Below, piece by piece: positions 53,972-62,581 of a DNA stretch of 64,000 bases (positions within the stretch are counted from its first letter, which is position 1; every line of letters begins with the position of its first letter). A model generated the notes under the pieces. It worked only from the letters and a program-made list of their open reading frames with translations. It did no database searches and was not told the DNA's origin. The stretch covers positions 1-64,000 of the forward strand of contig NZ_QIBX01000012.1 in assembly GCF_003725995.1 (NCBI RefSeq), read 5' to 3'. The position numbers and the translations under genes were made by a program. Source of the stretch: Slackia equolifaciens (lineage in GTDB: Bacteria > Actinomycetota > Coriobacteriia > Coriobacteriales > Eggerthellaceae).

Positions 53972-55260
53972 AGGGCCTTCATTGCTCCCTTCACGTCCTT
54001 GAACAGGTTCATGAAGCCCATGCTCTTAACGATCGGCATCATGGTCTTCTTCATGGGGGGCACGGGGGTGCCGTCCACCACAAACATGCCGTTCATCATG
54101 TCGCGAATCATCTCCGGATAGCCGCAGAACATGCGATCGAAGTGCTCCATGAAGTTAGGCACGTTCTTGAACTGGCGCAGGTCTTTGAGAACGAAGGAGT
54201 TCTCCAGGGCGTCCACGTAGCACTGCAGACCGGCCTTGGAAGTGTCGCCAGCGTCAAGAGCCTTGGCGGCGGACTGACCCGCCATCTGGCCAGCAGCCAC
54301 GGCATAGTCCATGCCGCGCACCGTGTAGCCGAGGTTCACGCACATGGTGGCGTTGTCGCCCGCGAGCAGAACGCCGTCGCCGATCAGGTCGGGCATCGTG
54401 GTGATGCCGCCCTCGGGAACCATGTGGCCAGAGTGCTCAACGAGCTTGGCGCCCTTGAGCACAGGGGCGATCTCGGGACGGTTCTTCAGGTCCTCGAGCA
54501 TCTGATACACCGGCACGGTAGCCTTCTCGGCAGTAGCCTCGATACCGGCCACGATGCCGATGGAGATGGACTCCTTGTTGGTGTAGATGATGCCGCCACC
54601 GAAGGTGCCATGCGTGCAGTCGCCTGCGAACAGCCATGCAGCACCCTCGCCGGGATTGCACTGGAAGCGCTTGTCGATCTCCTCCTCGGAGAGCTCGAAC
54701 ACTTCCTTCACACCCACAGCCATCTGAGCCGCGGAGGGCTTGGGAGCGCCCACGGCCTGATCCGCGAGCAGAGAGTTAGCGCCGTCGCAGAGCACCACAA
54801 CGTCAGCGGTGATCTCGTCCTCGCCGGCGAAAATGCCCACGACCTTGCCGGAATCGTCCTTCACGAGCTTTTCAACGGCGATGCCGTAGATGAACTCGGC
54901 GCCGGCGTCCTCGGCCTGCTCGGCCAGCCACTGGTCGAACGTGCCGCGAAGCACGGTGTAGGACTCCTTGCCGTCCTCCAGAAGCTTATCGGAGGCGAAG
55001 TCGATGGTGAAGTTGGAGTTGGGGGACATCAGCGAGATGCGCTCGTGCGAAACCTTGCGCTCGAACGGAATCTCGTCGAAGTTGTCGGGGAACACGGCAC
55101 GCAGGCAGTGGCCGTAGATACGGCCGCCCGTCATGTTCTTCGCGCCGGCGTAGTTGCCGCGCTCGACGACGAGCACGGACTTGCCCGCTTTTGCGAGCTC
55201 GTACGCCGCCACAGAGCCGGCGCAGCCGGCACCCACGACGATTGCGTCGAAGTCAGCCAT
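53968..55260 (-). CDS. fixC: ETF:quinone oxidoreductase-like flavoprotein FixC
   Basis: The 430-residue FAD protein opens with MADFDAIVVGAGCAGSVAAYE and VLVVERGNYAGAKNMTGG, and has GDGVLLAGDNATMCVNLGYTVRGMDYA in the second FAD contact. FixABCX is known as an electron-bifurcating complex that oxidises NADH while reducing ferredoxin and quinone, or as donor to CaiA-type reductases. AAAGGA precedes ATG 55260. The gap to fixB is about 175 bp, with no gene. Confidence 0.93.
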   Translation of the reverse strand: MADFDAIVVGAGCAGSVAAYELAKAGKSVLVVERGNYAGAKNMTGGRIYGHCLRAVFPDNFDEIPFERKVSHERISLMSPNSNFTIDFASDKLLEDGKESYTVLRGTFDQWLAEQAEDAGAEFIYGIAVEKLVKDDSGKVVGIFAGEDEITADVVVLCDGANSLLADQAVGAPKPSAAQMAVGVKEVFELSEEEIDKRFQCNPGEGAAWLFAGDCTHGTFGGGIIYTNKESISIGIVAGIEATAEKATVPVYQMLEDLKNRPEIAPVLKGAKLVEHSGHMVPEGGITTMPDLIGDGVLLAGDNATMCVNLGYTVRGMDYAVAAGQMAGQSAAKALDAGDTSKAGLQCYVDALENSFVLKDLRQFKNVPNFMEHFDRMFCGYPEMIRDMMNGMFVVDGTPVPPMKKTMMPIVKSMGFMNLFKDVKGAMKAL

Positions 55261-55436
55261 TGGCTTACATCCTTTCACAGGGGGTTAAGGCCCCGGAATG
55301 ATTCCGGGCATGCCGCGAGGGGTATCGCTCGCTGCATTCTAGATTGAGGGCGCGCCCGAAGACGCGCCCTCACGTGCTTAATGACCAGCGTCCACCCTGC
55401 CCGCGCATGCGGGCGGTGCGGTGCGCAAACCGATGC

Positions 55437-56327
55437 TTACAGAGCGGCGGTCAGCGCAGGGAGAACGGTCTTGATGTCGCCAACCAGGCCGTAGTCGCAC
55501 TGCTTGAAGATGGGGGCGTTCTTGTCCTTGTTGATGGCGAAGAGAGCACCCGCGCGGTTGCAGCCGACCATGTGCTGCATCTGGCCGGAGATACCGCAGG
55601 CCACATAGACCTTGGGGGACAGCATCAGACCGGACACGCCGATGTAGACCTCGGTGGGCAGCCAGTCAACGCCCTCGGTGAGAGGACGGGAGCAGCCGAG
55701 GCCAGCGCCCAGCTTCTCGCACAGGTCGTCGGCGAGCTTGAGCTCGTCCTTCTCGGCGAAGCCGCGGCCGGCGGCCACAACGACGTCAGCCTTGAACAGA
55801 TCCACGCCGCTCTTCTCTATCGGCTTGGAGGAAACGAGCTTGACGGCCTTGGCGGGAGCAACCCAAGCGAGCTCCTCGGTGGCATTGGCGCCAGAAGCCT
55901 CAGCCTCGGCGAAAACGCCAGCGCCCACGGTGTAGAAGGCAACGGAGCCAGCAGCCTTCTGCTGCTTCTGGCCCACGCCACCGAAGTACATGTTGGTGGC
56001 AACGTCGCCATCGAAGGCGATGACATCGGTGATCACGGAAGCACCGGCATGGGCGGCCAGCTTGCCGGCCACAACCTTGACGTGCTTGGTGGGCTCGGCG
56101 AACACAGCGCCGGGCTGCTCGGCGTCGAAGGCGGCAATCACGGTGTCGGCGGCGTCGTCGAACACAGCGCCCTCGGGCAGAGCCACATGCAGAACCTTAT
56201 CGGCGCAAGCGGCAGGAACCTCCATGTCGCCCACGGCGACGAGCACTACCTCGTCGGCCACGGTGCGGGCGCCGGCGCAGAGCTCGCGGGCGGCGTCGGA
56301 ACGTTCAGCGAGAACGAAAGCTTTCAT
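55437..56327 (-). CDS. fixB: Electron-transfer flavoprotein alpha subunit FixB
   Basis: The 296-residue protein has the ETF-alpha C-terminal FAD domain: GCSRPLTEGVDWLPTEVYIGVSG, then YVACGISGQMQHMVGC and AINKDKNAPIFKQCDYGLVGD. It pairs with FixA. It starts 20 bp after the fixA stop. Codons are highly biased, as expected for an abundant electron carrier. Confidence 0.94.
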   Translation of the reverse strand: MKAFVLAERSDAARELCAGARTVADEVVLVAVGDMEVPAACADKVLHVALPEGAVFDDAADTVIAAFDAEQPGAVFAEPTKHVKVVAGKLAAHAGASVITDVIAFDGDVATNMYFGGVGQKQQKAAGSVAFYTVGAGVFAEAEASGANATEELAWVAPAKAVKLVSSKPIEKSGVDLFKADVVVAAGRGFAEKDELKLADDLCEKLGAGLGCSRPLTEGVDWLPTEVYIGVSGLMLSPKVYVACGISGQMQHMVGCNRAGALFAINKDKNAPIFKQCDYGLVGDIKTVLPALTAAL

Positions 56328-56347
56328 CTCTTAATCCGTCCTTTCCC

Positions 56348-57106
56348 TTACAGCGCGGCCTTGATGGCGGCGGCGAACTTCTCGATGGCGCCATCCTCGG
56401 AGGCGTCCATGATCTCGAGCTTGCGGTCAGCCTGCTCGGGGGCCTTGCAGTCGACGACCTCGATGGCGTTGGCATAGGAGCCCTCAGCGCCAGCAACGTT
56501 CATCGGCTTCTTGCCGGCAGCCAGGATGTCCTTCATGCCGGGAATGCGGGGCAGCGCGATGTCGGGAGTAACGGACACGACGGCGGGCAGAGGCACCTCG
56601 ACGGTCTCGATGACATCCTCGAGGGTGCGCTCGACGGTCACAAAGCCGTCGCCGGCCTCGATCTTGGTGGCACCGTTGACAACGGGCAGACCCAGCTTGG
56701 CGGCCAGCTGCACGTCAACCTGCTGCGCGTAGTTGTCGGCAGAGCCGTCGCCGCACAGGATCAGGTCGTACTCGCCCACCTTGGCGATCAGCTCGGCCAG
56801 AGCGCCGGCGGTCGCATGGGCGTCAAGGCCGTCGCAGGAATCGTCGGCGGTCATGTAGAGCTCGTCGACGCCGCGGGCCAGAACGTTCTTCTTCATCTTG
56901 GAGTCGTCGATCTTGGAACCACCCACGGTGACGCCCACGACGCTGGAGCCCTCGTTAGCAGCGGCCAGCTGAGCGGCGGCCTCCATGGCGTTCAGGTCGT
57001 AGGTCGAGACGATCGGCTTAGCCTTGGAGTAGTCCAGGCTGCGGTCACCGGACACCTGGATGTCCTGATCGTCAGGAACGACCTTGAAAGAAACAACGAT
57101 TTTCAT
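56348..57106 (-). CDS. fixA: Electron-transfer flavoprotein beta subunit FixA
   Basis: The 252-residue protein starts MKIVVSFKVVPDDQDIQVSG and has ETF-beta segments YDLNAMEAAAQLAA, YDLILCGDGSADNYAQQVDVQLA and SVTPDIALPRIPGMKDILAAGKKP. In bifurcating ETFs this subunit can bind a second FAD. ATG at 57106 (AAAGG ahead) is chosen; 30 in-frame codons upstream have no ribosome site. It is the first gene of fixABCX, with a recognisable promoter at 57267-57314. Confidence 0.94.
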   Translation of the reverse strand: MKIVVSFKVVPDDQDIQVSGDRSLDYSKAKPIVSTYDLNAMEAAAQLAAANEGSSVVGVTVGGSKIDDSKMKKNVLARGVDELYMTADDSCDGLDAHATAGALAELIAKVGEYDLILCGDGSADNYAQQVDVQLAAKLGLPVVNGATKIEAGDGFVTVERTLEDVIETVEVPLPAVVSVTPDIALPRIPGMKDILAAGKKPMNVAGAEGSYANAIEVVDCKAPEQADRKLEIMDASEDGAIEKFAAAIKAAL

Positions 57107-57652
57107 CTTGTGCCTTTCCCTTCTCGGTAGCGTTTCTTCTCTTCTGCCTCTCGCGTTGCATATCGGAGTCCGTCTGTGCGAAGACCTCGGACGCAACGGG
57201 TTTGCCTCTTATCCGCTGCGCATCATTCGAGGCATTTCGCACTTCGCCTCCGATGCGGACGGACAGATTATAGCGTAAAAATCGAAGTGTTACGTTGAGA
57301 TTGACACGTAACACCGCTGCGAAACGTCCTGCATATACAGCACCACCACACCTGGAAGCCTCGCGATTTTACTCGCATTGAACCAGGTCAACGAAAATAC
57401 TCGTTTTTTTGTGATACAAGAACCGCGATTTCGCAGCAAAAAAGTGAGCAACTCGGAGCCTTCGAGCGGCGAATGGTGCACCCGGTTGCCTCGCGAGCCC
57501 AAGCCTACCGATCCGCGGCTTGAAAGCTCCCGGTACGAAAAGGGACGGATTGAAGGAAATTTCATATTCCCTTCATAATCCGTCTCAATTTAGGACGTCT
57601 AGCCACCGTTCACCGCAATTGGTGTGACGCTAAGCCGCAACAGTAACACTCA
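57107..57652. other. Control region between fixA and the fourth acyl-CoA dehydrogenase
   Basis: About 545 bp without a gene. The fix promoter lies at 57267-57314. Farther out are CACCTGGAA...CGCGATTT...ACTC (57349-57375) and a second CCGCGATTT near 57423. Short frames here have no ribosome site. Confidence 0.5.
57267..57314 (-). promoter_or_regulatory. fixABCX promoter with a 9-bp inverted-repeat operator
   Basis: On the minus strand TATAAT (57272-57267) is a perfect -10 box. GTGTTACGT (57287-57295) and ACGTAACAC (57306-57314) are perfect inverted repeats 10 bp apart, and the proximal half covers the -35 position. A regulator bound here would act on fix transcription. The half-site ACGTAACA also occurs ahead of the LuxR gene at 51051. 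Confidence 0.65.
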
Positions 57653-58807
57653 CTATTCGGCGTACTTCTTAGCAACCTGACGGCCGGCGATGTAAGCCAT
57701 GATTTCATGGGTGCCGCCGCCGAACATGTTACCGCGCAGGTCGGCCCACAGACGGCCAATGCGAACCTCGGTGGTGTAACCCAGACCGCCATAGATATTC
57801 AGGGCCATATCGGCAACCTTGAAGCACTCGGAGCAGCCATAGCGCTTGAGGAGCGCGGAGTCGAGCTGGACCGGCAGACCGTTGTCGAGCTTCCACAGGG
57901 TCTTGTAGAGCATATTGCGGGTGTTCTGAACCGCAATCTCCATGTCGGTGAGCATTTCCTGAATCATCTGGAACTTGGCGATCGGCTTGTTGAAGGCGAT
58001 GCGCTGGTTGGCGTACTTGGCAGCATCCTCAAGAGCAGCCTGGGCCAGGCCAACCTGCTCGGCCACGATGTAGGCGCGCTCGACCTCGAAGTTCTTCATA
58101 AGCATCATGAAGCCCTCGCCCGGCTTGCCCATGCGGTCGGCCTCGGTGACCACGACGTCATCCAGGTAGACCTCGCAGAACGGAATGCACTGCTGGCCGA
58201 TCTTGTGCAGAGGAGCGGTGGAAACGCCCTCGCGGTCCATGTTGATGTACCACAGGCTCATGGAGCCGTTGTCGCGAGAGGGATCCTCGTCTTTGGCGAT
58301 GACGATGGTGTAAGGAAGAACCTCGCCCATGGTGACCCAGGTCTTCTGGCCGGACAGACGATAGGTGCCGTCCTCCTGCTTCTTAGCGACGCAGGTCATG
58401 GAGCGGTTATCGGAACCGGCACCCGGCTCGGAGATGGACAGAGAAGCGATAGGCCAGCCGGTCTCCATGTAGTGGTCGACGGCGTGCTGCTTCTGCTCCT
58501 CGGTACCGAACTCCATGATGTCGAACATGGAGAGAGAGTTCTGGTACAGGATGTGCATGCAGCCGCTGCGATGATAGAGCTCTTCGATCATGAGGCCGAT
58601 GGTCACGCGGTCGGCAGGGATTCCGCCGTACTCCTCGGGAATGCCCATCAGGCCGAAGCCGGCGTCGCGGTACGCCTCGGCAATCTCATCGGGCATGCTG
58701 TGCGTCTCGTACATCTCCTTGATGACGTCTTCGGTGAAGTAGCGATCGCAGAACTCGCGCACACTCTCGAGCAGCAGCTCCTGTTCGTCGGTCAAAGCGA
58801 AATCCAT
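57653..58807 (-). CDS. Acyl-CoA dehydrogenase / enoyl-CoA reductase (ER-type base)
   Basis: The 384-residue flavoenzyme has SLSISEPGAGSDNRSM, GKPGEGFMMLMKNFEVERAYIVAEQ and RIAFNKPIAKFQMIQEML. At the MCAD Glu position it has Gly364 (MFGGGTHEI), while Glu243 of FEVERAY sits at the alternative base position, as in the CaiA-like protein. It is a single transcript upstream of fixABCX in the same direction and divergent from a TetR gene that probably controls it. GAGGAGG precedes the start. Substrate is not evident. Confidence 0.9.
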   Translation of the reverse strand: MDFALTDEQELLLESVREFCDRYFTEDVIKEMYETHSMPDEIAEAYRDAGFGLMGIPEEYGGIPADRVTIGLMIEELYHRSGCMHILYQNSLSMFDIMEFGTEEQKQHAVDHYMETGWPIASLSISEPGAGSDNRSMTCVAKKQEDGTYRLSGQKTWVTMGEVLPYTIVIAKDEDPSRDNGSMSLWYINMDREGVSTAPLHKIGQQCIPFCEVYLDDVVVTEADRMGKPGEGFMMLMKNFEVERAYIVAEQVGLAQAALEDAAKYANQRIAFNKPIAKFQMIQEMLTDMEIAVQNTRNMLYKTLWKLDNGLPVQLDSALLKRYGCSECFKVADMALNIYGGLGYTTEVRIGRLWADLRGNMFGGGTHEIMAYIAGRQVAKKYAE

Positions 58808-58949
58808 GTTTTCCTCCTCGAATGTAGGATTCGGCCTAGCTGAATGACCGCATAGACGGCCCCTTCAGTCTTTCTAGGGCGAGGATACTCACTTTTGAGA
58901 GCCTCATGGATGGTCAGTTTTGCATTTCTGTATAATTTTTTTCTAGTTT

Positions 58950-58965
58950 ACGGTCATTTGGCCGT
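58950..58965. promoter_or_regulatory. Candidate TetR operator
   Basis: ACGGTCATTTGGCCGT is an imperfect 16-bp dyad in the AT-rich 350-bp gap (58808-59160) between the diverging acyl-CoA dehydrogenase and TetR genes. It overlaps AT-rich promoter-like text (TATAAT at 58931-58936). The rest of the gap has no gene. Confidence 0.45.
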
Positions 58966-59160
58966 TTTCGTATAAATTCTGGGGAATTCATAAGTGCTGT
59001 ATATAAAACGCAGTTCAGAGCTTATTTTGTGTCTTTTTTCATCAATCTGTACTACAATATCCCAAGTTTGTCCTAGGGCATTTTTTAAAAACTGTACCGC
59101 ATTCAACGTTACCCGCATCCGAGTCACGAGCCCACGTCAGCGGACGCGCGAAAGGAATTG

Positions 59161-59829
59161 ATGAGGCCTATGAGTTCTGTCGACACCATGTCAATCATGG
59201 GCGAGGCGTTTGTCGAGCTCGCCACCCAATCCCCCCTCGAGAAGATCTCGGTGTCGGATATCGTTGCCGCGTCGGGCAAGAACCGCAAGACGTTCTATTA
59301 CCACTTCGAGGATAAGAGCCATTTGATCCGCTGGATTTTCCGCAGCGATCTGGCCGAGGTGCTGCACGACCGTTTCGACGAGGAGCATCTGGTATACGAG
59401 AACCCTCAGGATCCCGGCGCCATGCCTGAACTCCCCTATTACGCGTTTCGCAAGAGCGGCGTTCGCTCGCTTGACGGGTCGGAATTCGTGCACGCCCTTG
59501 CCGATACATTACAAAAGCGCCCCGAGTATTACGGCAAGGCGCTGCGCGGCGTTGAGCCAGACGGCCTGCGGGCATACCTGGTTCGCCTTTACGTTCCCGC
59601 ATTCGAGAAGGATATTCGCTTCATCTTGAGCAACCGCTCACTCGATCGAGCAAACGTGAAGTTCTTGGCAGAGTTCTACGCGGGTGCATTGGTATCGTAC
59701 CTCGCCACGAAAGCGGCCTCCCCCGCCACTTCGCACGACCTGCTGCGCGATATGGGGCCTTTTAGCAACATCATCCACTCGTCGATGGAGAACGAAATCA
59801 AAGAACAGCAAATGAGACGCAGCTTTTAA
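59161..59829 (+). CDS. TetR/AcrR-family transcriptional regulator
   Basis: The 222-residue protein has a TetR N-terminal HTH: MGEAFVELATQSPLEKISVSDIVAASGKNRKTFYYHFEDK (residues 13-52), and a helical ligand domain with a C-terminal YAGALVSYLATKAA segment, as in the DhaS-like branch. It is divergent from the acyl-CoA dehydrogenase at 57653 and probably represses it, perhaps releasing on acyl-CoA. ATG 59161 lies after AAAGGA; TTG 59158 and ATG 59170 are alternatives. Confidence 0.87.
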   Translation: MRPMSSVDTMSIMGEAFVELATQSPLEKISVSDIVAASGKNRKTFYYHFEDKSHLIRWIFRSDLAEVLHDRFDEEHLVYENPQDPGAMPELPYYAFRKSGVRSLDGSEFVHALADTLQKRPEYYGKALRGVEPDGLRAYLVRLYVPAFEKDIRFILSNRSLDRANVKFLAEFYAGALVSYLATKAASPATSHDLLRDMGPFSNIIHSSMENEIKEQQMRRSF

Positions 59830-59972
59830 GGGGACGACAAGCACCTTACGCTTCACTTTGGCCCGCCGCGGCGCGCCATTCTGGTCTATCTGCGGGCTTA
59901 CGCGCTCTTCGGCTTGCAGTCACGCGAATCTGCGAATGCTCCACGTCATCCGTGAAACAATGAGCTGACATC

Positions 59973-60009
59973 AAAAAAGGCTCCGGGGTTTCCGGAGCCT
60001 TTTGCTTTT
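59973..60009. terminator. Bidirectional terminator, tetR / ndk
   Basis: The 12-bp stem AAAAGGCTCCGG/CCGGAGCCTTTT with a GGTTT loop has T-rich ends on both strands between converging genes. Confidence 0.85.
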
Positions 60010-60055
60010 CGACGAGGCTCTTCGGCCACGCCGTAAGGAATCGAACGCAGTTGGG

Positions 60056-60463
60056 TTACGCGCCGAAGAAGATGCCGATCTCGCGCTCAGCGGACTCGGG
60101 AGAGTCGGAGCCGTGGATGACGTTCTCGTCCATGATCAGGCCGAAGTCGCCGCGGATGGTGCCAGGGGCAGCCTCGGCGGGATTGGTGGCGCCCATGAGC
60201 GTACGCATCTTCTTGATAGCGCCCTCACCGGAAACGACCATCTTGACCACGGGGCCGCTGGTGATGTATTCGATCAGACCGTTGTAGAAGGGCTTGCCCT
60301 CATGCTCGGCATAGTTGGCGGCAGCCTGCTCGGGCGTCACGTTGGCAAGCTCCATGCGCTCGATGGTCAGACCGCTGCGCTCGATGCGAGCGATGATCTC
60401 GCCCATGTGGCGGTTGCGCACGGCATCGGGCTTGAGCATGGAATAGGTCTTCTCAATTGCCAT
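60056..60463 (-). CDS. ndk: Nucleoside diphosphate kinase
   Basis: The enzyme balances nucleoside triphosphates through a phospho-histidine. The 135-residue protein starts EKTYSMLKPDAVRN and has the active site NVIHGSDSPESAEREIGIFF with the catalytic His. Length and motifs are normal. AAAGGA precedes the ATG. Confidence 0.97.
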   Translation of the reverse strand: MAIEKTYSMLKPDAVRNRHMGEIIARIERSGLTIERMELANVTPEQAAANYAEHEGKPFYNGLIEYITSGPVVKMVVSGEGAIKKMRTLMGATNPAEAAPGTIRGDFGLIMDENVIHGSDSPESAEREIGIFFGA

Positions 60464-60565
60464 TCTGGTTTTTCCTTTCTCGATAATGCCTTGGGCATTT
60501 GACGGCGATCATAAAGCCGGGCCGCACGCCGAACGAAACACGACATGCGACCGGCGGCATAAAGG

Positions 60566-61933
60566 CTATTGCTGCTGCGAGGCGAATGTCATCTCGATAT
60601 TGGACACCTTCCAACCGATGAGGTCGCGCACCATGTCAACCTGATAGGAGACATCTCCCCCTTCGGCTGCCTGAGCGGTCACATACACCGTGGAATTGGA
60701 CATGCTCTTCTCTACGGAATCAACCGTGATGTCGGAATCCTGCACCACGCCGCGCATCTCGGAGTTCACAGCGTCGGCGCTCATGTTGGAAGTGAAGTAC
60801 TCCTGAGCGTTAGACGTGTCGGAGAACAGGCCGCGCACCACGCTCTCCTGCGTGGGGTAGCCATAGCCCTGCGTATAGAGGAACACGCAACCGGCGGCAG
60901 CGATCAAAAGCAACGCGAACAGGAACACGAGAATCTTCAGACCCACGTTGCGGCGCTTGCGATCCTTCTTCGCAATGCTCTTGGAATAGCGCTCCAGCTC
61001 TTCCTCGCTGGCGTTGAAGAAGCGGTCATCGCCCGAGGCGTAGCCGTCCTGCACGTCATAGCCATAGGCCTCGGCCGGGAAGTACTGGGGGTCCGTATAG
61101 TAGGGGTCCTGCGCCATGAGCGGGGCGCCGTCAGCCGCAACGTCCAGACCGGACATGTCGGACTGGGGCTCAATCGCCTGCGTCTGGCCCGCGAGAGGCT
61201 GCATGGCGGCGGTGCCGGTAGCCACGGCCTTGGCCGCCAAGCTGTAGTCCACGCTGGCCGATTCGCTCAGGAAATAGGTCTTATCGGCAAGAGCAGCTTC
61301 AAATGCGCTCATTGCCTTCTGCATCTGATTGCAGGCAACATAGGCCTGCCCCAGATTGGCGTACATCTTGTTACGCGTGGCAGGATCCATGTCGAACTGC
61401 AGCGCGCTTTCATAGGACTGCACGGCGTCGGCGGGACGATTGAGCGCCATGAAGCATACGCCCAGGTTGAGCAACGCCTTCGTGGGATCAGGATTGCGCT
61501 GATCGAGCGCCGCCTCGCGGAAAGCCACGCCCGCCTCGGCATTTTTACCCAGCTTGAGCAGCGCGTTTCCCATGCCCAGATACGCCTTATAGGGCGCATC
61601 GTATTTGGCATCGGACACAGCGATTTCGAAATGCTCCACCGCATCCTCGTAGTCGTGCAGAAAGGCATAGGCCTTGGCGAGGTTGCAGTTCACCGCTCCG
61701 CACGCGTCATAAGCAGCATCGGCCGTTGCCTGCGTGTAGGCGTTGATTGCCTCGTCGAACTGCTGCAGCTGAAGGTAGCAGTTGCCCAGCTGATGGTACA
61801 GATAGCCCACATCCCCAGGCCCCTTCGGAATGGTGGGATCCGAGACGCACTGCCCGAACAGCGAAAGCGCCGTCTGGAAATCTCGAGCCTGGTAAGCTGC
61901 ACGCGCGGAAGCGATGTACTGATTGTCAATCAT
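60566..61933 (-). CDS. TPR-repeat protein with one membrane helix and an external domain
   Basis: The first 220 residues form about five to six tetratricopeptide repeats (for example GYLYHQLGNCYLQLQQFDEAINAYTQA-type units), a protein-binding scaffold. A low-complexity Ala/Asp/Tyr-rich region follows (residues 225-320), then basic KKDRKRRN, one transmembrane helix (ILVFLFALLLIAAAGCVFLY, near 335-355) and a roughly 100-residue exported domain ending in a beta-rich segment. The topology puts the repeats inside the cell. I do not recognise a specific function; a cell-envelope assembly role is possible. AAGGAG precedes the start. Confidence 0.75.
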   Translation of the reverse strand: MIDNQYIASARAAYQARDFQTALSLFGQCVSDPTIPKGPGDVGYLYHQLGNCYLQLQQFDEAINAYTQATADAAYDACGAVNCNLAKAYAFLHDYEDAVEHFEIAVSDAKYDAPYKAYLGMGNALLKLGKNAEAGVAFREAALDQRNPDPTKALLNLGVCFMALNRPADAVQSYESALQFDMDPATRNKMYANLGQAYVACNQMQKAMSAFEAALADKTYFLSESASVDYSLAAKAVATGTAAMQPLAGQTQAIEPQSDMSGLDVAADGAPLMAQDPYYTDPQYFPAEAYGYDVQDGYASGDDRFFNASEEELERYSKSIAKKDRKRRNVGLKILVFLFALLLIAAAGCVFLYTQGYGYPTQESVVRGLFSDTSNAQEYFTSNMSADAVNSEMRGVVQDSDITVDSVEKSMSNSTVYVTAQAAEGGDVSYQVDMVRDLIGWKVSNIEMTFASQQQ

Positions 61934-61999
61934 AGATGCCGTCTTCTCCTTGGGCCCTCGCCCGTCGCCTGTGCGGAGGTGGAGCCGCGTTTACTACGT

Positions 62000-62530
62000 T
62001 TAATCTGCGTTCTCGATGACGATGGTCTCGATGACGTCGCCCACGCGAAGCTGCGCGATAACGTCTTTGCCCTCGATGGTCTGGCCGAACACCGTGTAGC
62101 CGGAATCAAGGCCGTGCTGCGGGCCGAGGCAGAGGTAGAACTGCGATCCCGCGGAGTCAGGCATCTGGGAACGAGCCATGGCGAGCGCGCCGTCATCGTG
62201 GGAGTTGTGAGGATTGGTGGTGTACTCCTGTTTGATAGTGTAGCCGGGGCCACCCGTACCAAGACCCGCCCACGGATTTCCCGCCGCAGCCTTTACCTGC
62301 TCGGAATCGAGATCGCGCGTATTGGGGCAGCCGCCCTGGATGACGAAGCCCGGGACATAGCGATGGAACTTCAGGTTGTCATAGAAGCCTTTGCGTGCGA
62401 GCTCCACGAAATTGCCCACATGGATAGGGGCATCCTCGCCAGCAAGCTGCACGCGAATATCGCCCTTGGACGTCTTGATGACAGCGATCTCGTTGCCGTT
62501 GGGCTTGTATTCGGGGGTGTACAGCGCCAT
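62000..62530 (-). CDS. Cyclophilin-type peptidyl-prolyl isomerase
   Basis: The 176-residue protein is a cytoplasmic cyclophilin that speeds proline cis/trans isomerisation. It shows FHRYVPGFVIQGGCPN, SAGSQFYLCLG and YTVFGQTIEGKDVI, with the catalytic Arg in FHRYV. There is no signal peptide. AAAGGAAG precedes the ATG. It is followed on the same strand by the TPR gene. Confidence 0.93.
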   Translation of the reverse strand: MALYTPEYKPNGNEIAVIKTSKGDIRVQLAGEDAPIHVGNFVELARKGFYDNLKFHRYVPGFVIQGGCPNTRDLDSEQVKAAAGNPWAGLGTGGPGYTIKQEYTTNPHNSHDDGALAMARSQMPDSAGSQFYLCLGPQHGLDSGYTVFGQTIEGKDVIAQLRVGDVIETIVIENAD

Positions 62531-62581
62531 CGTGCTTCCTTTCTCTCACTATATAGATGGTGCGCGTGGCATCATGAACGT

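Noticed and set aside
57378-57578. Small frames in the fixA upstream region
   Set aside because: No ribosome site; the DNA is better explained as promoter and operator sequence.
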